Part shown: in pieces, positions 8,165-14,675 of the stretch
Layout: every line of letters starts with the position of its first letter
How positions within the stretch are numbered: position 1 is the stretch's first letter
Assembly: GCA_030374735.1 (NCBI GenBank)
Contig: JASCIV010000652.1
Coordinates: 1 to 14,675 of the forward strand
Length of the DNA stretch: 14,675 nt
From: Gracilaria caudata
Lineage: Eukaryota > Rhodophyta > Florideophyceae > Gracilariales > Gracilariaceae
Direction: 5' to 3'
Made by a program: the position numbers and the translations under genes
The notes under the pieces: model-generated
What the model was told of the DNA's origin: nothing
Database searches by the model: none
The model's input: the letters and a program-made list of their open reading frames with translations, nothing else

Positions 8165-9031
8165 ATGTCTACCGCCGTTTGTGTTCAACCTGCGTTCCTC
8201 GTCCCTGCTACGGTCTGCTCTCATCCGTCGCTCCTAGCTCAAAATGCAAGGGTGTGTAACCAACCTGAAATCACGCCCGTTACGATGACTGCGCCCGCGT
8301 CTTCGTCCACAATGGTTTCCCAAAGACTCGCAAGCATCATACATGCACCTAGAGGGCACCAAGCAATTGATAATGGTGCTCCTAACTCGTTACCTACGAC
8401 GCATTCGGGGAATGGGATAGCTTCTGCAACAAGAACGGTTCCTCAGAGGCTCGCAAGCATCATACTGTTGCAACTCACGGCTCGGCTATTCGCAACAATA
8501 CATTCACCAAAGGCCAATAATGCTCTTGTCGAAGCTGCTACTACTTCACTGCATACGGTGCATTCTGGGAATGGACCAGTTTTTTCAGCTTTGGAAACAG
8601 CGCCTCCTCAAGTAATAGCCTCAGTCGGCGACGATTGTGAATCGAAAGCTCAGCAGGGGAATACGCTGCTTATCGAACCCAGCAGTGCAACATTTCCAAA
8701 CGGAACTGGAGGAATTGTTCCAATATCTAAAGAGCACAGTGAGACGCGCAATGAACCTGCAATCTCACTAAACACGCCAACAGAAGACGATCGTTCCCCA
8801 AATACTGAAACTGAAGGTCGGGCAGTAAGCACTCTGAGGAAGTTGCGTTCCCCAAATCTTCTTAGTCGCAGGCGTTCCGATCCGCTTGCGGATGCCGCTA
8901 GAAGGACTGCGTCAAGTTCAGGGCGTTTGTACAGAGGGTTTCGGGCTCTAGAGGAAAAAGCAGTCAGGAGTCTGAGAAAGCTTGCCTCCGTGGATAGCAG
9001 CGCAAACGGGAATCGTCAAAAGGAAAGCTAA
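8165..9031 (+). CDS. Orphan protein with internal repeat and basic LRKL tail (intact paralogue)
   Basis: Unrecognised, 288 aa. I start it at ATG 8165 (MSTAVCVQPAF); the frame is open back to 8042 but without an earlier ATG, and the TATA box fits this choice. The first half is Ser/Thr/Ala-rich. It holds two repeats, each opening with QRLASII (53-59 and 94-100) and closing with HSGNG (80-84 and 133-137). A conserved block IVPISKE follows at 184-190. The last third is strongly basic, with TLRKLRSPNLLSRRRS (223-238) and a second SLRKLAS near 268-274. No membrane segment or catalytic motif is evident, so it is probably largely disordered; Arg/Ser-rich tails often bind nucleic acid or are phosphorylated, but that is speculation. 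A second member of the family lies broken at 4952-5565. Confidence 0.72.
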   Translation: MSTAVCVQPAFLVPATVCSHPSLLAQNARVCNQPEITPVTMTAPASSSTMVSQRLASIIHAPRGHQAIDNGAPNSLPTTHSGNGIASATRTVPQRLASIILLQLTARLFATIHSPKANNALVEAATTSLHTVHSGNGPVFSALETAPPQVIASVGDDCESKAQQGNTLLIEPSSATFPNGTGGIVPISKEHSETRNEPAISLNTPTEDDRSPNTETEGRAVSTLRKLRSPNLLSRRRSDPLADAARRTASSSGRLYRGFRALEEKAVRSLRKLASVDSSANGNRQKES

Positions 9032-9679
9032 TTCTCTCGTTCGGGTGGAACAAGAATGGGACCAGTACGTCACTTAGCTGCACAGAGATACTGACCGTCT
9101 CCGATATCTGTATCAAAAGGTGCAAGAATAGAAACATAGAAGAAGATATGTAAAGAAAGATCGTCCGTGAATTAAAGCTTGCCGGACGTACTGAAGGCAC
9201 GCATATATCCCGAGTAGATGCTAAGTATCGTGCTCCAACGCTAAACCCGCATTGTTCTAGTACGAAGTAGCGTACTTTCCCCGTTTTGCTCGAACAAACA
9301 GTCTCAGATCGTCCGGATACCTTAATCATCGCCGCTGCTCTCGGAGGCAAGGCCCTGAGCCGGAGTTAGTCCTGATGCTCTGAAAGGTTTACGTCGCCTT
9401 CCTTCTCGCCATCACCTCAAACGGTACAGGCCGAGGAGAAGCGGGCCTGAACGGCGCTCAGCGATGTTACATCTGCGAGTCAAAATAGTCCCTGCCGGAG
9501 CCCTGAAACGCTTCAGCATGCGAAGCAAATGTTCTGCTTTGCTCCGTTTGCGTTAAGGGTCCACAACAACCACGTTTTGGTCACAAATTTTGCTGTAGAC
9601 AATCAAGGGGGTGCTAGATACGATGTTTGAGACCGATGGCGTTGACTTCACAAATTCACGCCTAGTTAAGCGCCCGTTG
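9032..9679. other. Intergenic stretch, no supported gene
   Basis: A minus-strand ORF at 8964-9350 overlaps the end of the upstream gene and has no supporting features. A minus-strand reading starting at an ATG near 9520 (LKRFRAPAGTILTRR) vaguely resembles the LRKLRSPNLLSRR tail of the neighbouring family, but it is short and interrupted. Confidence 0.4.
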
Positions 9680-10114
9680 TTAGAGCATTTGTATTAAGTC
9701 CCAATAACAATTGATATCTACGGAGTTGCCAGTGACTCCGCCAAAGCTTCGTGCAATCGCTGGCGGAGTTCTCCCAACTTTGGGGGACAAACCGTTTACG
9801 AGTACCGTCGTACAGATCCTGGATCTGGACAATGCTGCGTCTGGGCGGTAATGACACTCCCAGGCTTTCGCTTGCGCTGGACTCTGGAAGGACTGGCGCC
9901 AGACTTCAAGGCATGAAGCTTGAGGTAGCCGTGTCAGAGCCAGCAATGCATTGAAGCCTAATGCTCTAAAGCTCAACCGACTGAGGCTAAGTTCCACGAC
10001 AGCAGCGGCAGTGAATCGTGGGTGCCTTTCAACCACCAAGACAGCCTCGTCTGACCAACGCAATGCGTCGGACGCATGCATAACATATAAGTCATAATCA
10101 TCATCATCATCCAT
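9680..10114 (-). CDS. Doubtful 144-aa ORF, divergent from the 648-aa gene
   Basis: It starts at ATG 10112-10114 with an Asp run encoded by an ATC/GAT repeat and stops at 9680-9682. The sequence is Ala/Leu/Arg-rich without a recognised motif. Its ATG lies only 12 bases from the divergent ATG at 10127, leaving no room for separate promoters, so either this ORF is chance or the pair shares an unusual leader. I keep it only because the frame is open for 435 bases. Confidence 0.22.
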   Translation of the reverse strand: MDDDDDYDLYVMHASDALRWSDEAVLVVERHPRFTAAAVVELSLSRLSFRALGFNALLALTRLPQASCLEVWRQSFQSPAQAKAWECHYRPDAALSRSRICTTVLVNGLSPKVGRTPPAIARSFGGVTGNSVDINCYWDLIQML

Positions 10115-10126
10115 TTACTTGTCATC

Positions 10127-12073
10127 ATGCCCATAGACGAGAGATGGAATGCAGTACTTCAGGAGATGCACTCCGCTGCACGCCCCGGTGCTCTTCGCAC
10201 AGACTTCCCCTTTGAACAGCTTCAGCAGGCCTATTCCTTCGTTGAAAATCCACAACCTCCCCCTCGGAAGAGCAAAACTAGGATAATTGGCTCCGATCAA
10301 CGACTCATCGACTGTCCAGACAATGTGCGACTCACTGCTTTGGTCACGTACTTCCTTGCAAACAACGACGGAGATTCTGCTGGCACGGGCGTGGCGACGT
10401 GTTATTCCGGTACAAGAGCAAGCGATCAAATTGAACACTATGTACAGCCGCCCGTCATTCTTCGCGATTGGGAATTGGATGCCTTTCTTGATATGTGTGA
10501 ATCTAAAGCAGAGTTTCTTCATCGCGCAAAATGGTACTGGAATGGAAAAAGAGAGTTCAAAACTGCAGTTACTATGACTCCTGTACGATTCAAGCGGGAC
10601 AAGTTGTTATCCGTCGACAGTGAATTTAACACACGGGAAACGCGCGAGGGTGACATGTGTTACAGCATAAAGTCAAATGGTTCGGTGTTAGGATCCTCTG
10701 ACTTGGAAGACGTTGTCAATGGACCTTGTGTTGAGTTTGAAAGAGGCGATGGATGGATTGCTTTATATGTGTTGGCAAAGCTCGCTTGGAGACTCGATAT
10801 GTTGGGTTTATCCGTGGATTATGACCATCGAGACAGTTGCCGCGTCATTAGCGTGTTCTATCACTTTTTGCCCGTGTTTTCAACCTTATGCTTAGATCAA
10901 AAGTTCAAAGCATTTGGAACCGGCGAGGGATTCGATATAGTGGCGAAGGTCAACGGCTCTGAGGTTGTTTTAAAAAGTGAGGGTGCGCATGGTGGCGGCC
11001 TTAATATTAAGAATCGGGTGCATTCGATGGCATTCTCGGCCGTTTTGTCGATGTGGTGCTCTTGGTTAGTGTGTCATAATACCCGTTTTGCGATCAGAGC
11101 TCCTCCTCCCGCTTCTAAACTGCACAGAGAGTTGCAGGTTCTTGGTGACATGAAGGACTTTGATATCTCTTCCAAATATAATATCACCGAGGCCTTTTTG
11201 TGGATGTTAATGCATGTCCTACATCCGGATGTAGAGTACTACCAGGGCAGATTACACTTGTATGCGGACGTCCTCGTTCAACAAGAAGTGAGACAAGTGA
11301 TGTCGTCGTTGTACTCGATCGATGTTGAGCCCTTTCTGCGCCAAGTTGGAGCATTGACCGAAGACTCAACCGATGGCACCACCGACACCAGCAGCGAGGA
11401 TGAAGGGGAGAGGTATGAGCACTTTGCTGGCGTAACGCAGGGTTTGCCGCTCTTTGAAGGCCGAGGCATTGAAGGAGTCACCTGTGTCCAGCAGAAAGGA
11501 TGGGCACCTCAATCACTCTGTGGCACTCGCAAAATGTTTTGGCACGACGGAGTATTGTACCGTGTTACAGTCAGCAACGGACAGCTGAACAGTAGCAGAG
11601 GATTTGAAGTTTTCTCCAATGCGCTGAAGACACTTACCGGGTTTTCTTTCTTCGGGACTGTCGATGTAGAGATGCAGTTCCAAGAACGACATTACAACGA
11701 CTCCAATTTTGCGATTGCTAATGGGCTATTGAGCGGGCATTTTGGTGAGAAACCCGCATTATGGATGCTAAATCTAATGACTGAGGGCTTGATCAAGGTG
11801 GATCAAGAGCACAGCACCAGCATTGCGCAATGCGCGTCCAAAGTTAGTTCAAGAGGTGTGAAAATCGTGGTGGGGTTGCCATCGAGTGTAACACGCGAGC
11901 TCGCTCATATCACCCTACGGGGAAACTCAATGTTAACGATGGTGACAGCACACAACTCAGCAGTGAGGGTGGTGGCAACGCGGAGAGGGAAGTTTCGATG
12001 GCAGGCGGTACGGGATGTGAGCTTGCGGGGCATGAAACAATTCACAGTTAAGTATAAACGGCCGACGAAGTAA
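10127..12073 (+). CDS. Large orphan protein, 648 aa, two-part architecture
   Basis: This is the longest intact frame in the window, single-exon, starting at ATG 10127 (MPIDERWNAVLQEM). A weak TATA-like ATATAAG lies near 10084-10090. I recognise no domain. Residues 1 to about 405 form one block with many aromatic and Cys residues and several hydrophobic helical stretches (for example WIALYVLAKLAWRLDMLGL and FSAVLSMWCSWLV). An acidic Ser/Thr linker follows at 409-431 (ALTEDSTDG through EDEGERYE). A second block of about 215 residues ends in a basic tail (ATRRGKFRW, VKYKRPTK). There is no signal peptide, zinc knuckle, protease, polymerase or helicase motif. Size, lack of enzyme motifs and basic end would suit a structural protein, for example an endogenised capsid-like gene of a dsRNA virus, but that is only a hypothesis. 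A lineage-specific host gene is equally possible. Confidence 0.82.
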   Translation: MPIDERWNAVLQEMHSAARPGALRTDFPFEQLQQAYSFVENPQPPPRKSKTRIIGSDQRLIDCPDNVRLTALVTYFLANNDGDSAGTGVATCYSGTRASDQIEHYVQPPVILRDWELDAFLDMCESKAEFLHRAKWYWNGKREFKTAVTMTPVRFKRDKLLSVDSEFNTRETREGDMCYSIKSNGSVLGSSDLEDVVNGPCVEFERGDGWIALYVLAKLAWRLDMLGLSVDYDHRDSCRVISVFYHFLPVFSTLCLDQKFKAFGTGEGFDIVAKVNGSEVVLKSEGAHGGGLNIKNRVHSMAFSAVLSMWCSWLVCHNTRFAIRAPPPASKLHRELQVLGDMKDFDISSKYNITEAFLWMLMHVLHPDVEYYQGRLHLYADVLVQQEVRQVMSSLYSIDVEPFLRQVGALTEDSTDGTTDTSSEDEGERYEHFAGVTQGLPLFEGRGIEGVTCVQQKGWAPQSLCGTRKMFWHDGVLYRVTVSNGQLNSSRGFEVFSNALKTLTGFSFFGTVDVEMQFQERHYNDSNFAIANGLLSGHFGEKPALWMLNLMTEGLIKVDQEHSTSIAQCASKVSSRGVKIVVGLPSSVTRELAHITLRGNSMLTMVTAHNSAVRVVATRRGKFRWQAVRDVSLRGMKQFTVKYKRPTK

Positions 12074-13038
12074 AAAGCAGCTGCGACAACCATCGTTGAC
12101 ATTTAAATTACCTTCGTACCTTGTGAGTACTTGAACAGAATAGGTTCATACGATAAAGTGTTAATCCTAAAGATAAACCTTCTTAACCCTTCAGTAGCAG
12201 TTTCGCAACCGAAGCTCCACATTCAGCCTGGTGTATGCACTCCCTGGTCGTTCGACTGAGAAATTTGGTTCGGTGAGTTGAGTGCTTGACGTTGCCGAAG
12301 TTTGCGATTGTGTCTCAAGTCCATGCTCGTCTCGGATTTGGACATCGCAGAGAACTCTTTGAGCAGGGCCGTTCAGAGTGCCGGTGAAGGGCTAGCCTGT
12401 AGCCTGTAACTATGTCATGGCGATGTGGAAACATTGAAGGATTCTGACGAACGAAACAAACTTACTGGATTTCGGACGGTGCCTAGAAATCGTTCGTTCA
12501 TCCGAATACTCTAGAGCGTGGAGTAAGTCTAGCGATAAACAGCGGCGGCTGCCTCCTGGCTCTAAGCATTCTGCTCATTCGAAATTTTGATCGGCGGATG
12601 ATGCTTCTACAGAAGTAAACGGCCACAACTTGGGAATCGTAAGGCCAATTCTCATGCTCTGGTCATCAAAGATAGTAGACTCTAGATTGTACCCTTCCTA
12701 TTAATATACATATACCATTGATTTCCCCGGGAATCTTGAATCGGTTCTTAACTTTGAACTTTCTGGGCAGGGTACTGGCACTGATTCGGCACAACTCACT
12801 TCTCCGCCTGTCGTGATGGACCCGACTGTTGTTGTCACTCCAACTGCCTCCGCCTTCGTGACAGATCGTGCTGCTTTGCCGTTGTCCCTGTCACACCTGG
12901 TGTTGAGGCAGATCCGGTGATGCCAAAGACATAAACTGTGTAGAGAAACTGTGTATCCAGCCACTGACAAGGACGGTGAGTTTGAGAACCTGTGGAGACG
13001 ACCGAGCATAGCAGCGCCGGAGTGTGAGGTGGTATTCT
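12074..13038. other. Intergenic stretch between tail-to-tail genes
   Basis: The flanking genes converge, so both 3' ends lie here. A plus-strand frame open from about 12704 to 12919 has a protein-like Thr/Val/Pro-rich translation (VVMDPTVVVTPTASAFV), and the opposite strand also has a 102-codon ORF (12701-13009). Neither has a recognised motif, and they cannot both be real. 12074-12700 shows nothing. Confidence 0.4.
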
Positions 13039-14394
13039 TTACTGGAGACCTTCAAAGAAACTCGGTTCTTCTGCTTTCTTTTCATTCTCCTCAAACCCCT
13101 TCCGCCTGCGCTTCTTCTTTCGATACGAACCTGATATTTGTGCTTCACCGTCACAGTTGTCCCGATCCATCTTTTTCAATTCTGTAGCTTTGCATTCCCT
13201 CTCTGTGTCACCTTGTTCAGCTGAACTCTCCTCAATTAGACCGCTTCCATCGCAAAACTGTATGCCAGAGCCATGACCAAGAAGTGCAAAAACTGGTACG
13301 TTCAGTCCTCTAACCTTAACCATATCTTCCACTGGCCATCTGTCTTCTTTCCGCTTCTTCTTCGTCTTCTTTCTTTTTCGCAGAGTGTCTAGGGAATCAT
13401 TCTCTGATTCCTCTGAGTGTATAGGATAGTCGAGTACTCCAACAAGTTTTCGACTCGGCACGTCAATGATTCGAATGATGCCATCGCTACTTGCCGATAT
13501 GATCACGTCCTCATCCTCTTCCCACGCCATGACTACGTTAACAGCTTCGGGGTGTCCGTAAAATCTGTCTACATGGGCAGCTGAGTCGGGATCAAATGAA
13601 TCATCCATGAAACGCAGGTTATATATATTAAGAGGCCCAGTTAGCGTGCCGGAAACTGCCAGAGAATGCTTGGGAAGCACAGCCAGTGAAAGCAGATCTT
13701 CTTGAAAGGAGTCAAATGCGTATTGTAGTTTCAGCTTTGGCTTTGGCGGTAGGCGAAGGTCGTAAGCACAAAGAGTTCCATCTCCAGATGTTACTAAAAA
13801 CGCATCTTTTTCAAACGCACTGACCGGTGAAATAGCAGATATGTAGTCTGCTTGCTCAAGACAAGAGCATGTAGACCTCCCTATATTATTAGTTTCCCCC
13901 ACTGATCCACTTTGCGACGTTCTTGTATCGAAAAGATGGAGACCGCCACAGTCGTCGCCCGCCAAAAAAGTCGATTCGTCTAGAACCCTAAACGCAGTGA
14001 TGGTGCAAGGATTTCCATCCTCGCCGTCGGGAAGTCGCTTGGTTCCCAATGACGTCGTTCTAGAAACATCAAAAGTGAGAAGTTCTCCCTCGGAGGTTCC
14101 GACCACAAATGAATCGGAACCAAGAAAAGTTGTTTGTACACATGAGCTTTCAATGTCGTAAAGTTCCCTTTGCTTCAGTTCAGGACCACTACTACCACAT
14201 GTAGAAGAAAAAACATTTAAAGCGATTTCTCCTTCGGAAAACCCAGAGAGCAAACACGGTTTTGATGTGTGGGCAGCAACGCAGATCGGCGCGTATTTGA
14301 GCCCAAGGTACCAAGCCTCGACTGAAGTATTCTCCGTGTCGGAATCTAATAACGCATTGGCCCCAGTGTGACGCGAAGAGTTGGACTCTTTCAT
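13039..14394 (-). CDS. WDR55: WDR55/Jip5-type WD40 repeat protein, ribosome biogenesis
   Basis: This 451-aa beta-propeller protein belongs by its pattern to the WDR55 (animals) / Jip5 (fungi) family, nucleolar factors linked to rRNA processing. Blades seen: LLSGFSEGEIALNVF (49-62), VVGTSEGELLTFDV (97-110), FLAGDDCGGLHLFDT (143-157), LVTSGDGTLCAYDLR (200-214), LAVSGTLTGPLNIYNL (245-260), IISASSDGIIRIIDV (298-312) and a degenerate seventh at 369-382. Family hallmarks are the ADYIS and SGDGTLCAYDLR stretch, QEDLLSL (231-237) and the GHPEAVN loop. Lys-rich runs at 339-350 and 425-432 look like nuclear or nucleolar targeting signals, and the end PSFFEGLQ fits the family's FF-containing tail. I start at ATG 14392-14394; the frame extends to 14463 but only with a TTG, right after a stop. 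An upstream exon cannot be excluded. No internal intron is needed. Confidence 0.88.
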   Translation of the reverse strand: MKESNSSRHTGANALLDSDTENTSVEAWYLGLKYAPICVAAHTSKPCLLSGFSEGEIALNVFSSTCGSSGPELKQRELYDIESSCVQTTFLGSDSFVVGTSEGELLTFDVSRTTSLGTKRLPDGEDGNPCTITAFRVLDESTFLAGDDCGGLHLFDTRTSQSGSVGETNNIGRSTCSCLEQADYISAISPVSAFEKDAFLVTSGDGTLCAYDLRLPPKPKLKLQYAFDSFQEDLLSLAVLPKHSLAVSGTLTGPLNIYNLRFMDDSFDPDSAAHVDRFYGHPEAVNVVMAWEEDEDVIISASSDGIIRIIDVPSRKLVGVLDYPIHSEESENDSLDTLRKRKKTKKKRKEDRWPVEDMVKVRGLNVPVFALLGHGSGIQFCDGSGLIEESSAEQGDTERECKATELKKMDRDNCDGEAQISGSYRKKKRRRKGFEENEKKAEEPSFFEGLQ

Positions 14395-14675
14395 GAGATA
14401 CCCTTCCTCACGGCATTTATACTGGAACGTTTCGAGCCAAGTCCCTTTCCGTGACCGAGGCAATTAGGCGTGCTCAATCGACTTCCGGTGTGACAGTTTA
14501 GTAATAGTTGTGAAGGTGGGCGACGGCGGCCACTCCTCGCCATTGGTGCATTTTGGTGACAGCGAAGTGCCGTTTTTCAAAAAACAATTTACAACCCCTA
14601 CCTTCGTAACAGTTCAACATCAAACCTGCACCAAAATTTCAAATGTGTCCTTTCATAGTTTACACTGGGAAGCAC
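14395..14675. promoter_or_regulatory. 5' flank of the WDR55-type gene
   Basis: The minus strand has TATAAAT at 14416-14422, only 22 bases before the chosen ATG, too close to be its core promoter unless translation starts elsewhere. The rest is mixed sequence with AT-rich runs and no other gene signal. Whether a divergent gene begins beyond the window cannot be seen. Confidence 0.3.

Noticed and set aside
8042..9031. Longer form of the orphan gene starting at 8042
   Set aside because: That codon is TTG and lies near the expected transcription start; ATG 8165 fits the TATA spacing.
9350..9560. Third member of the LRKLRS-tail family on the minus strand
   Set aside because: The resemblance is limited to a few basic and Leu positions, and the frame is soon interrupted.
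12701..13009. 102-codon minus-strand ORF beyond the WDR55-type stop
   Set aside because: It overlaps a protein-like plus-strand frame, lacks motifs and lies in the expected 3' untranslated region.
13039..14463. Longer WDR55-type reading frame starting at 14463
   Set aside because: The codon there is TTG directly after a TAA stop; the first ATG is at 14392-14394 and is a better eukaryotic start.

Overview
This is nuclear DNA from a eukaryote with few introns. I infer this from three things: a conserved nucleolar WD40 gene (WDR55/Jip5 type) read without introns, two 5'-truncated non-LTR (LINE) retrotransposon copies with target-site duplications, and isolated TATA-box promoters instead of operons. 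No tRNA, rRNA, CRISPR array or prokaryotic gene cluster was seen. The lineage cannot be fixed from the sequence. A red alga or other intron-poor protist would fit, but that is a guess.

Layout. Positions 19-1290 (+) hold an orphan, low-complexity, basic ORF with a very GC-rich Ala/Arg start. Positions 1291 to about 7900 form a gene-poor graveyard. It contains a minus-strand reading frame of 203 codons broken by only two internal stops (2418-3026), a 78-bp tandem duplication (3198-3342), LINE copy 2 (3661-3908), a weak plus-strand decayed frame (4518-4868), a frameshifted gene copy on the minus strand (4952-5565), and a long decayed minus-strand coding tract (6010-7807) into which LINE copy 1 (6187-6555) has inserted. 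Positions 8165-9031 (+) hold the intact paralogue of the frameshifted gene. Positions 10127-12073 (+) hold a 648-aa orphan protein that is the largest intact ORF here. Positions 13039-14394 (-) hold the WDR55-like gene, the only gene with a confident function.

Links between parts. The 8165-9031 gene and the 4952-5565 copy share two conserved blocks and a similar TATA promoter, so they form a small, otherwise unknown gene family with one broken member. The two LINE copies share a coding tail (41 of 48 aligned residues identical) and a 3' hairpin whose stem carries a compensatory base change. Copy 1 has a 13-bp perfect target duplication, and removing it in thought restores the flanking minus-strand reading frame, so the insertion came after that coding sequence. 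No pathway-level cooperation among the intact genes is evident.
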